Positions 8,397-16,101 of a DNA stretch of 58,326 nt are shown here, one piece after another. The notes beneath the pieces are model-generated. The model made no database searches. It had not been told where the DNA came from and worked only from the letters and a program-made list of their open reading frames with translations. The position numbers and the translations under genes were made by a program. Numbering within the stretch: position 1 is the first letter of the stretch; each line of letters opens with the position of its first letter. The DNA is from Mycobacterium sp. KBS0706 (GTDB taxonomy: Bacteria; Pseudomonadota; Alphaproteobacteria; DSM-16000; Inquilinaceae), in NCBI RefSeq assembly GCF_005938675.2, contig NZ_VCCH02000051.1, forward strand, positions 1-58,326, written 5' to 3'.

Positions 8397-8609
8397 ATGG
8401 CTACCAAGAAGGCGACCGAGTGCCCTGACAAAGCCGAAACGCCGGTGCAGACAGCTGATCGCCTGCGCCGGAAACATGGTGTCAGCCTCAGCGAAAAAGC
8501 AGGTCGTCCCTTGCCGAAGAGTGTCTTCGACGAAATGTGGGCAAACACCCCTGACGGCGGCTCATCCGATCCGGCTCGCAAAGACGGCCTTAATCCGCCC
8601 AGTCCCTGA
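8397..8609 (+). CDS. Small hypothetical protein, 70 aa
   Basis: I do not recognise this protein. It is hydrophilic, begins with a Lys/Glu-rich stretch (MATKKATECPDKAETPVQ), continues with an apparent helix (TADRLRRKHGVSLSEK) and ends in a Gly/Ser/Pro-rich tail. The start is well supported by GGAGG at 8384-8388, eight bases before ATG. Codon use is noticeably less GC-biased at third positions than in the neighbours (AAA, GAA, CCT, GCA are frequent), suggesting recent transfer or a short-lived gene. It sits between a family A repeat and the pyridine operon. Confidence 0.5.
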   Translation: MATKKATECPDKAETPVQTADRLRRKHGVSLSEKAGRPLPKSVFDEMWANTPDGGSSDPARKDGLNPPSP

Positions 8610-8652
8610 TTGCCGATCCCGCCTTGACAGCCTTGCCGGCGCGGATGAAGAT

Positions 8653-8668
8653 CGTTTGTATACGAACG
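8653..8668. promoter_or_regulatory. Operator of the molybdenum hydroxylase/pyridine operon
   Basis: CGTTTGTATACGAACG is a 16-bp palindrome with one mismatched pair, 58 bp upstream of the first operon gene. It shares the core GTTnGTATACnAAC with the site at 22956-22973 in front of the enamidase gene. Such GTATAC-centred dyads suit MarR-type regulators, and a MarR gene closes this operon. Confidence 0.65.
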
Positions 8669-8726
8669 AAATATCCGCCGGAGAACGGCGGGTCGTCGGA
8701 ACAGGATCAGGCCAGGGAGTTCCCCT

Positions 8727-9575
8727 ATGTACCTCCGGCCAGGCACGCTGGATGAGGCGGTGGCGGCGCTTTCGGCGCCGGGCGGCCGCATCCTGGCGGG
8801 CGGAACGGACATCTTTCCGGCGGCGGGAGACCGGCCGCTGGCCGGGCCGATCATCGACATCTCGCGGCTGGCGGAACTGGACGGCATCGTCCTCGGCGAC
8901 GACCGCATCCGCATCGGTGCCCGCACCAGCTGGAGCAGCATCATCGCGACGCCGCTGCCGCGGTGCTTCGACGCGCTGAAGGCCGCGGCCCGCGAGGTCG
9001 GCTCGATCCAGATCCAGAACCTGGGCACCATCGCCGGCAACCTGTGTAACGCCTCCCCCGCCGCCGACGGCGTGCCGCCGCTGCTGGCGCTGGACGCCGC
9101 GGTGGAGTTGCGCTCCTGCGCCGGCACCCGCACCCTGCCGCTGTCCGACTTCATCGCCGGCAACCGCCGCACCGCCCGGCGCGACGACGAGATCGTTACG
9201 GCCGTCACCGTGCCACGGACGATCGATGCCGGTGCCTCCACATTCCTCAAGCTGGGCGCCCGTCGCTATCTGGTGATCTCGATCGCCATGGTGGCGGCGG
9301 TGGTCGAGGCCGGCGCCGACGGACGGGTCGCCCAGGCTCGGATAGCGGTCGGGTCCTGCTCCGCCGTCGCCCAAAGGCTGTCGGCGCTGGAGCAGGCGCT
9401 CGTTGGTGCCCCCGTTCAGCCCGGCCTCGGCGCGCTGGCCCGGCCGGAGCATCTGGCGCCGCTGTCGCCGATCGACGATGTCCGCGCCAGCGCCGCCTAC
9501 CGCCTGGATGCGGCCCTGACCCTGGTGCGCCGCGCGCTCGATACCTGCGCCCTCGGCGCCGCGGCGGAGATCTGA
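8727..9575 (+). CDS. Molybdenum hydroxylase FAD-binding subunit (CoxM/NdhF-like)
   Basis: The 282-residue FAD subunit of a xanthine dehydrogenase-family enzyme. ILAGGTDIFPA near residue 25 is the FAD pyrophosphate-binding loop, and TIAGNLCNASPAADGVPPLL near residue 100 is the second FAD motif. A CO-dehydrogenase flavoprotein C-terminal domain follows. It takes electrons from the [2Fe-2S] clusters of its partner. It is the first gene of a tight operon, two bases before the catalytic subunit gene. Given the downstream genes, the enzyme is probably a nicotinate (or other pyridine-carboxylate) dehydrogenase that adds a ring hydroxyl from water. Confidence 0.85.
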   Translation: MYLRPGTLDEAVAALSAPGGRILAGGTDIFPAAGDRPLAGPIIDISRLAELDGIVLGDDRIRIGARTSWSSIIATPLPRCFDALKAAAREVGSIQIQNLGTIAGNLCNASPAADGVPPLLALDAAVELRSCAGTRTLPLSDFIAGNRRTARRDDEIVTAVTVPRTIDAGASTFLKLGARRYLVISIAMVAAVVEAGADGRVAQARIAVGSCSAVAQRLSALEQALVGAPVQPGLGALARPEHLAPLSPIDDVRASAAYRLDAALTLVRRALDTCALGAAAEI

Positions 9576-9576
9576 G

Positions 9577-12336
9577 ATGCTGGATGCCCGCCCCGTACTC
9601 GGCTTCACCCTGAACGGCCGCCCGGTGCAGGTGCCGGCCGACCCCGCCGGCCGGCTGACCCGCCTGTTGCGCGACGATCTGGGCCTGACCGGCACCAAGG
9701 TCGGCTGCGACGCCGGCGATTGCGGCGCCTGCACCGTGCTGCTGGACGACGCCCCGGTCTGCGGCTGCCTGGTCGCCGCCGGCCAGGTCGAAGGCCGCCG
9801 GGTCACCACCATCGAGGGGCTGCCGGCGCAGTCGCCCACGGCCTCCCGGCTGCAATCCGCCTTCCTGCGCCACGGCGCCGCCCAGTGCGGCATCTGCACC
9901 CCCGGCATGCTGGTGGCCGCCGCCGCCCTCTTGGACCGGACGCCGGAGCCGGGCGAGGCCGAGGTGATGGACGCGATCGGCGGCGTGCTGTGCCGCTGCA
10001 CCGGCTATCGCAAGATCGTCGCCGCCATCCTGGACGCCCGCGCCGAGCCTGTTCCGGCTGAGGGGCCGCCCGCCGGCCATGCCGTCGGCGCCCGGATCGA
10101 CCGGCTGGACGGCCGCCGCAAGGTCGAGGGCCGCGACGTGTTCGGCGCCGACGAGACCCCATCCGGCGCCCTGTCGCTGCGCGCCATCCGCAGCCCGCAT
10201 CACCGTGCGCGCTTCGCCTTCGGCGACCTCGACGGCTTCGTCGCCGCCCATCCCGGCATCGTCCGCGTGTTCACGGCGAAGGATGTGCCGGGCGAGAACC
10301 GCTTCGGCGTGATCGGCCCCTTCGCCGACCAGCCGGCCTTCGCCGAGGGAGAGGCCCGGTTCCGCGGCGAGGCGGTGGCGGCGGTGGTCGGCGAGAGCTG
10401 GGCGATCGAATCGCTCGACCTGTCGGATTTCCCGGTCACCTGGGAGACGCTGCCGGCCCACACCACCATCGACGCCGCGCTGGCGCCGGGCGCCGACCTG
10501 GTCCATGCCGACCGCGCCGGCAACATCCTGGTGCGCGGCCGCGTCGTGCGCGGCGATGCCGAGGCGGCGCTGCAGGCGGCGGATGTCGTGGTCGAGGGCG
10601 AGTTCGAGACCGGCTTCGTCGAGCACGCCTATATCGAGCCGGAGGCCGGCTTCGGCCGCCGGGTCGGCGACCGGATCGAGATCCAGGCCTGCACCCAGGC
10701 GCCCTATATGGACCGCGACGACGTCGCGAAGATCCTTGGCATCGCGCCGGAGGCGGTGCGCATCATCCCGACCGCGGTCGGCGGCGGCTTCGGCTCGAAG
10801 CTCGACCTGTCGCTGCAGCCCTTCGTCGCGATCGCGGCCTGGCACCTGAGGCGGCCGGTGCGGATGGTCTATTCCCGCCCCGAGTCGATCATGACCACGA
10901 CCAAGCGCCACCCGTCGCGGATGCGCGTCCGGGTCGGGGCTGCGCGCGACGGCAAGCTCGTGGCGATGGATTTCGCCGGCGACTTCAACACCGGCGCTTA
11001 TTCCTCCTGGGGCCCGACCGTGGCCAACCGGGTGCCAGTGCACGCCTCCGGCCCCTATTACGTGCCGCACTACCGGGCCCTGACCCGCGCCGTGCACACC
11101 CATCTGGTGCCGGCCGGCGCCTTCCGCGGCTTCGGCGTGCCCCAGGCCGGGGTGGCGCAGGAGCAGCTGTATGACGAGCTGGCCGACCGGCTGGGGCTCG
11201 ACCGGCTGGAATTCCGCATCGCCAACGCCCTGCGCCCCGACCAGCCGACCGTGACCGGCCAGGTGCTGGGCGAGGGCACCGGCATCCGCGCCTGCCTGGA
11301 ATCGCTGCGGCCGCATTGGCGCCGCGCGCGGGACGAGGCCGCTGCCTTCAACCGGGCTGCCACCGGCCCGCTGCGCCGCGGCGCCGGCGTCGCCGGCATG
11401 TGGTATGGCTGCGGCAACACCTCGCTGCCCAACCCGTCGACCATCCGCGTCGGGCTGAAGCCGGACGGGCGGATCGCGCTGCACCAGGGCGCGGTCGATA
11501 TCGGCCAGGGCTCCAACACCGTCGTCACCCAGATCTGCGCCGACGCGCTGGGCGCGCCGATCGACCGCTTCGACCTGGTCTCGGCCGACACCGACCTGAC
11601 GCCGGACTGCGGCAAGACCTCGGCCTCGCGCCAGACCTTCGTCACCGGCAAGGCGGCGGAGCTGGCGGGCCGTGACCTGCGCCGCGCCTTGCTGCGCCTG
11701 GCCAATGCCGGCGAAGGCGCCGCCATCGCCTTCGCCGACGGCCGGGTGACGGTGACCGAGGGCGAGCATGCCCGCAGCCTCGACCCGGCCGCACTGCCGC
11801 AGGACGAGCGCGGCTATGTCCTGGCCGCCGAGGCCACCTTCGACCCGCCGACCAGCCCGCTGGACGCGGACGGCCAGGGTGTGCCCTACGCCGTCTACGG
11901 CTTCGGCGCCCACATGGCCGAGGTCGAGGTCGATACCGAACTCGGCACCGTCCGGGTGCTCAGGATCACCGCGGCGCATGATGTCGGCCGGGCGATCAAC
12001 CCGACCCTGGTCGAGGGCCAGATCGAGGGCGGTGCCGCCCAGGGCCTCGGCTTGGCGCTGATGGAGGAGTTCCATCCCGGCCGCGGCGAGAATCTGCACG
12101 ACTATCTGATCCCGTCGGCCGGCGACATGCCGCCGGTGGAATCGATCCTGATCGAGGACGCCGCCCCGGTCGGGCCCTTCGGCGCCAAGGGCATCGGCGA
12201 GCAGGCGCTGATCCCGACCGCCCCCGCCATCCTGAACGCCATCCACGACGCCACCGGCGTGCGCATCCGCCGGGTGCCGGCGACGCCGGACCGAATCCGC
12301 GCCGCGATCCTGGCGTCGCGGCAGAATCGAGACTGA
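9577..12336 (+). CDS. Fused [2Fe-2S]/molybdopterin subunit of a molybdenum hydroxylase (probable nicotinate dehydrogenase)
   Basis: This 919-residue protein joins two normally separate subunits. Residues 1-155 are the iron-sulfur subunit: Cys44, 49, 52 and 64 form the plant-ferredoxin-type cluster, and Cys104, 107, 139 and 141 the second. Residues of about 165-919 are the Moco-binding subunit, with AVGGGFGSK, GAFRGFGVPQ, the Q-loop HQGAVDIGQGSNTV and GAKGIGEQALIP, whose Glu is the catalytic base. It works with the preceding FAD protein. Hydroxylation of a pyridine carboxylate at C6 is inferred from the adjacent 6-hydroxynicotinate reductase and distant enamidase genes; purine-type substrates cannot be excluded by sequence. 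Confidence 0.85.
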   Translation: MLDARPVLGFTLNGRPVQVPADPAGRLTRLLRDDLGLTGTKVGCDAGDCGACTVLLDDAPVCGCLVAAGQVEGRRVTTIEGLPAQSPTASRLQSAFLRHGAAQCGICTPGMLVAAAALLDRTPEPGEAEVMDAIGGVLCRCTGYRKIVAAILDARAEPVPAEGPPAGHAVGARIDRLDGRRKVEGRDVFGADETPSGALSLRAIRSPHHRARFAFGDLDGFVAAHPGIVRVFTAKDVPGENRFGVIGPFADQPAFAEGEARFRGEAVAAVVGESWAIESLDLSDFPVTWETLPAHTTIDAALAPGADLVHADRAGNILVRGRVVRGDAEAALQAADVVVEGEFETGFVEHAYIEPEAGFGRRVGDRIEIQACTQAPYMDRDDVAKILGIAPEAVRIIPTAVGGGFGSKLDLSLQPFVAIAAWHLRRPVRMVYSRPESIMTTTKRHPSRMRVRVGAARDGKLVAMDFAGDFNTGAYSSWGPTVANRVPVHASGPYYVPHYRALTRAVHTHLVPAGAFRGFGVPQAGVAQEQLYDELADRLGLDRLEFRIANALRPDQPTVTGQVLGEGTGIRACLESLRPHWRRARDEAAAFNRAATGPLRRGAGVAGMWYGCGNTSLPNPSTIRVGLKPDGRIALHQGAVDIGQGSNTVVTQICADALGAPIDRFDLVSADTDLTPDCGKTSASRQTFVTGKAAELAGRDLRRALLRLANAGEGAAIAFADGRVTVTEGEHARSLDPAALPQDERGYVLAAEATFDPPTSPLDADGQGVPYAVYGFGAHMAEVEVDTELGTVRVLRITAAHDVGRAINPTLVEGQIEGGAAQGLGLALMEEFHPGRGENLHDYLIPSAGDMPPVESILIEDAAPVGPFGAKGIGEQALIPTAPAILNAIHDATGVRIRRVPATPDRIRAAILASRQNRD

Positions 12337-12337
12337 C

Positions 12338-13825
12338 ATGTCCCAGCCCGCCGAGAAGACGGAAGACGGCCGCATCCGCTGCGATGCCTGCCCGGTGATG
12401 TGCTACATCAAGCCCGGCGCCGCCGGGGCCTGCGACCGCTACGCCAATCATGACGGCATCCTGGTCCGGGTCGACCCGCATGTGGTGCTGGACCGCACCC
12501 TGCAGCAGGGCGGCAGCGTCGTGCCGTTCAACCGCGGCGGCGGCGACTGGGACGGCAAGCTGGTGCGCGGGCCGGAGACCTTCGTCACCGCGATCGGCGC
12601 CGGCACCACCTATCCCGACTACAAGCCGGCGCCCTTCATCGTCTCGGCCGAGGTCGACGGCGTCGACATGGTCACGGTGGTGACCGAGGGCATCTTCAGC
12701 TATTGCGGCGTCAAGGTGAAGATCGACACCGACCGCCATCTGGGGCCGGAGCGCAGCCTGGTGCGGGCCCAGGGCGAGCCGGTCGGCCATGTCACCACCG
12801 GCGAGTACGGGTCGCAGATGCTGTCGCTGGGCGGCGTGCACCATCTGACCGGCGGCAGCAAGAAGGAAGGCCGGGTCACCTGCGACACGCTGCTGGAGCT
12901 GAGCAACGGCCGCGCGGTCGAGCTGACCATCGATGACGGCGCCACCGTGATCGTGCAGGCCGGCCGGCCGCCGATCGTCAACGGCGCGGCCGAGGAGCGG
13001 ATGCGGGTCGGCTGCGGCTCCGCCACCATCGGCATGTTCGCCAAGCAGTGGCACGGCAAGGTCGACGAGGTGGTGGTGGTGGACGACCACATCACCGGCG
13101 TTCTGTCGGAGCACCAGGCCGGCAAGCTGCTGGGCATCCCCGACACCGGCATCCACATGAAGGGCCGCCGCTCCACCCCCGGCCGCTACTTCCAGGTGGC
13201 GCAGCCCGGCACCGGCTGGGGCGGCACCGACATCTCCGACCCGCTGTCGATCCTGGGCCCGTTCAACCCGAAGGTGGCGCGGCCCGGCCTGAGCATGCTG
13301 ATGGTCAGCACCACCGGCGAGCATTTCGCCTATTACGTGCTGGACGACGAACTGAAGCCGGTGCAGCAGGAGCTGCCGGCGGCGCTGCAGCAGTCGATCG
13401 CGCGGATCGAGGAGAATTGCGAGCCGGCGCTGTGCACCGTGCTGTTCATGGGCGGCGCCGGCGGCTCGCTGCGCTCCGGCGTCACCGAGAATCCGGTGCG
13501 GCTGACCCGCTCGGTGAAGCAGGCGCTGACCTATGTCACCTGCGGCGGCGCCCCGGTCTATGTCTGGCCCGGCGGGGGGATCACCTTCATGGTCGACGTC
13601 ACGCGGGTGCCGGAGAACGCCTTCGGCTATGTCCCCACCCCGGCCCTGGTGGCGCCGATCGAGTTCACCCTGCGCCTGTCGGACTACGAGGCTCTGGAGG
13701 GGCATATGGACCATGTCCGCCCCCTCTCCTCACTCGGCGTCGACATGGCGCGGCGGCAGGTGCCGGGCCATCGCGACAACCCCTGGCCCTTCGCGCCGGA
13801 AGGCGCGAAGCGCTCGCACGGCTGA
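12338..13825 (+). CDS. 6-hydroxynicotinate reductase homologue (Fe-S flavoprotein)
   Basis: A 495-residue protein matching the family annotated as 6-hydroxynicotinate reductase, which reduces 6-hydroxynicotinate to 1,4,5,6-tetrahydro-6-oxonicotinate. The N-terminus has a four-Cys motif C15-x2-C18-x3-C22-x9-C32 for an Fe-S cluster, and further Cys occur in SYCGVKV, GCGSATIG, CEPALC and TCGGAP. The Eubacterium barkeri enzyme is reported to carry covalently bound flavin and several Fe-S clusters. Here residues 380-383 read SGVT, resembling the S-G-A-T flavinylation motif modified by ApbE. It starts one base after the Moco subunit and eight bases before the UPF0280 gene. Confidence 0.75.
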   Translation: MSQPAEKTEDGRIRCDACPVMCYIKPGAAGACDRYANHDGILVRVDPHVVLDRTLQQGGSVVPFNRGGGDWDGKLVRGPETFVTAIGAGTTYPDYKPAPFIVSAEVDGVDMVTVVTEGIFSYCGVKVKIDTDRHLGPERSLVRAQGEPVGHVTTGEYGSQMLSLGGVHHLTGGSKKEGRVTCDTLLELSNGRAVELTIDDGATVIVQAGRPPIVNGAAEERMRVGCGSATIGMFAKQWHGKVDEVVVVDDHITGVLSEHQAGKLLGIPDTGIHMKGRRSTPGRYFQVAQPGTGWGGTDISDPLSILGPFNPKVARPGLSMLMVSTTGEHFAYYVLDDELKPVQQELPAALQQSIARIEENCEPALCTVLFMGGAGGSLRSGVTENPVRLTRSVKQALTYVTCGGAPVYVWPGGGITFMVDVTRVPENAFGYVPTPALVAPIEFTLRLSDYEALEGHMDHVRPLSSLGVDMARRQVPGHRDNPWPFAPEGAKRSHG

Positions 13826-13833
13826 GGCCGCCG

Positions 13834-14721
13834 GTGGCCCGCCTGCCGCAGATCGCGCTGCTGCCCGACGGGCGGCGCCTGCATCTGCAGGACGGGCCGA
13901 TCGACCTGGTCGTCGAGGCCAGCGGGACGATGGAGACGGTACAAGCGGCCTATCAGGCGGCGGCGCGGCGCTTCACCGGTCTCTTGGACGAGCTGTGCGA
14001 CGAGCTGGCGCTGCTCCGAGCCCCGGCCCGGCCGGATTCCTGCCCACTGACAGGCCCGGTCGCCCGCCGCATGCATGACGCGGTGGCACCCTACGCCGCC
14101 GACAGCTTCATCACCCCGATGGCGGCGGTGGCCGGCGCGGTGGCCGAAGCGGTGCTGGCGGCGATGGTCGCGGCGGCGCCTTTGGCCCGCGCCTATGTCA
14201 ACAATGGTGGCGACATCGCCCTGCACTTGGCGGCGGGAGAACGCTTTACGATCGGTCTCGTCGACCGGCCGGACAAGCCCAGCTTGTTCGGCACCACGGT
14301 GCTGGCGGCCGAAGACGGGATCCGCGGCATCGCCACCAGCGGTTGGCGCGGCCGCAGCTTCTCGCTCGGCATCGCCGATGCCGTCACCATCCTGGCCGCC
14401 AGCGCCGCCGATGCCGATGCCGCCGCCACGGTGGTGGCCAATGCCATCGACCTACCCGGCCATCCCGCAATTGAGCGCGTCCCCGCCCGCGAGCTGCAGC
14501 CCGACAGCGACCTGGGCGACCGCCCGGTGACCCGCGGCGTCGGCCCGCTGCATCCGGCCGAGATCCACGGCGCCCTCGAGGCCGGCGCGGCCATGGCCGA
14601 CACCCTGATTGCCCGCGGCCTGATCCGCGCCGCCGCCTTGCATCTGGCCGGCGAGACGCGGACGGTGGCGCTGGGCAGCCCGCCAACCCCTTCGCAAGCA
14701 AAGAGCCTGATCCATGCCTGA
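13834..14721 (+). CDS. UPF0280 (ApbE-like) family protein
   Basis: A 295-residue protein of the UPF0280 family, structurally related to ApbE FMN transferases. SFITPMAAVAGAVAEAVL and ARAYVNNGGDIALHL are its signature stretches, followed by GIRGIATSGWRGRSFSLGIAD and DAVTILA, which match the ApbE core. The GTG at 13834 was chosen because the frame upstream overlaps the reductase gene in another phase; GAGG precedes it. It overlaps the next gene by eight bases. Function in this family is unknown. Its position after an enzyme family with covalent flavin suggests it attaches that flavin (inference). Confidence 0.75.
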   Translation: MARLPQIALLPDGRRLHLQDGPIDLVVEASGTMETVQAAYQAAARRFTGLLDELCDELALLRAPARPDSCPLTGPVARRMHDAVAPYAADSFITPMAAVAGAVAEAVLAAMVAAAPLARAYVNNGGDIALHLAAGERFTIGLVDRPDKPSLFGTTVLAAEDGIRGIATSGWRGRSFSLGIADAVTILAASAADADAAATVVANAIDLPGHPAIERVPARELQPDSDLGDRPVTRGVGPLHPAEIHGALEAGAAMADTLIARGLIRAAALHLAGETRTVALGSPPTPSQAKSLIHA

Positions 14722-15298
14722 GGTCGAGATCCGCAAGCGCCTGGTCACCGTCGAGGAGATCTTCCACGAGGGCGGGCCGCCGGCCGCGACGCCGCTGCGG
14801 CGCGGCGCGATCATCGCCGTGATCCGCAACCCCTTCGCCGGCCGCTATGTCGAGGAGATCGCGGGCTTCATGGACGATCTGAAGCCGCTGGGCCTAGCCA
14901 TGGCGCAGCAGCTGATTCAGGCGCTGGGCGGCGATCCCAAGGGCATCGAAGGCTACGGCAAGGGCGCCATCGTCGGCGCCGCCGGCGAGCTGGAACATGG
15001 CGCGCTGTGGCATGTCCCCGGCGGCTATGCCATGCGCGAGGCGCTGGGCGGTGCCAAGGCGATCGTGCCCTCGGCCAAGAAGGTCGGCGGGCCTGGCGCG
15101 CGGCTGGACGTGCCGGTGACCCATATCGACGCCTCCTATGTCCGCAGCCATTTCGACGCGATGGAGGTCGGCGTGCCGGACGGCCCGAAGGCGGATGAGA
15201 TCGCGCTGGTGCTGGTGATGACCACCGGCGCCCGCATCCACGCCCGCGTCGGCGGGCTGAAGGCCAGCGAGATCAAGGGCGAGGACGGCCTGCGATGA
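14714..15298 (+). CDS. Amino acid synthesis family protein (DUF1185), copy 1
   Basis: 194 residues of the DUF1185/AA_synth family. The conserved features are AIIAVIRNPFAGRYVEEI near residue 35, GKGAIVGAAGELEHGALWH near 80, the VPSAKKVGGPGARLDVPVTH segment and HFDAMEVGVPDGPKADEI. The molecular role of the family is not established despite its name. It overlaps UPF0280 upstream and its own paralogue downstream by 4 bp (ATGA), so all three are translationally coupled. Recurrent association with heterocycle degradation genes, as here, suggests a ring-catabolism role (inference). Confidence 0.75.
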   Translation: MPEVEIRKRLVTVEEIFHEGGPPAATPLRRGAIIAVIRNPFAGRYVEEIAGFMDDLKPLGLAMAQQLIQALGGDPKGIEGYGKGAIVGAAGELEHGALWHVPGGYAMREALGGAKAIVPSAKKVGGPGARLDVPVTHIDASYVRSHFDAMEVGVPDGPKADEIALVLVMTTGARIHARVGGLKASEIKGEDGLR

Positions 15299-15879
15299 GC
15301 GCGAAGATCCGCAAGATCGTCACCGTGGTCGAGGAGACGGTGACCGAGATGGGCCGGCCGGTCACCCCGCCGACCCGCCGCGCCGCCGCCGTGGCGGTGA
15401 TCGAGAACCCCTTCGCCGGCCGCTATGCCGAGAATCTGACCGAGCTGTTCGAGATCGGCGAGGAACTGGGCGCGCTGCTGGCCGCGAAGGCGGTGGCGGC
15501 GCTGGGCATCGACGGGCCGGCGGCGGAAAGCTACGGCAAAGCCGCGGCGGTGGGCGAGAATGGCGAGCTGGAGCATGCCGCCGCCATCCTGCACCCGAAG
15601 CTGGGCACCCCTGTCCGCAAGGTGCTGGGCAAGGGCGCGGCGCTGATCCCGTCCTCGAAGAAGCGCGGCGGCCCCGGCGTGGCGCTGGACATCCCGCTGG
15701 GCCACAAGGACGCCGCCTATGTCCGCAGCCATTTCGACGGCATGGAGGTGCGCATCGCCGATGCGCCGCGGGCCGGCGAGATCGTGGTCGCGGTGGCGGT
15801 GACCGACAGCGGCCGCCCCCTGCCCCGGGTCGGCGGGCTAACCAAGGACCAGATCGAGGGGGAGGACGGCCTCCGCTGA
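15295..15879 (+). CDS. Amino acid synthesis family protein (DUF1185), copy 2
   Basis: Also 194 residues and clearly paralogous to the preceding gene over its whole length: AVAVIENPFAGRYAENLTEL, GKAAAVGENGELEHAAA, IPSSKKRGGPGVALDIPLGH and HFDGMEVRIADAPRAGEI align without gaps. The tail RVGGLTKDQIEGEDGLR matches copy 1 (RVGGLKASEIKGEDGLR). Two coupled copies suggest a hetero-oligomer or two successive reactions. A family B repeat follows before the transporter genes. Confidence 0.75.
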   Translation: MSAKIRKIVTVVEETVTEMGRPVTPPTRRAAAVAVIENPFAGRYAENLTELFEIGEELGALLAAKAVAALGIDGPAAESYGKAAAVGENGELEHAAAILHPKLGTPVRKVLGKGAALIPSSKKRGGPGVALDIPLGHKDAAYVRSHFDGMEVRIADAPRAGEIVVAVAVTDSGRPLPRVGGLTKDQIEGEDGLR

Positions 15880-15913
15880 CGGATGCGCAGCGAGGGCGGC
15901 AAGGCCTGCGCCG

Positions 15914-16030
15914 CCCCCTCACCCGGAATCGCTGACGCGATTCAGACCTCTCCCCAAGGAGAGGTGAACATTCCCTCTCCTTGGGGAGAGGGAGAGCCCG
16001 ACGCCGAAGGCGGCGGGAGGGGTGAGGGGG
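15914..16030. repeat. Palindromic repeat, family B, copy 1
   Basis: The outer arms are CCCCCTCACCC (15914-15924) and GGAGGGGTGAGGGGG (ending 16030). Internally, GACCTCTCCCCAAGGAGAGG and TCCCTCTCCTTGGGGAGAGG form further hairpins. It lies between the second DUF1185 gene and the binding-protein gene. It could fold in mRNA and set transcript stability at the junction. Confidence 0.8.
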
Positions 16031-16101
16031 TGGAGCCGCCGCGGGTTGGACGATAAAAAACAAGGAATGGCTGAACCGGCCGGGACACGAAGGAGACAGG
16101 G

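Noticed and set aside
9247..12375. Very long open frame antisense to the molybdenum hydroxylase gene
   Set aside because: It is rich in Ala/Gly/Arg/His with no domain motif. Such antisense frames are common in 70% GC DNA, and the plus strand has all expected cofactor motifs.
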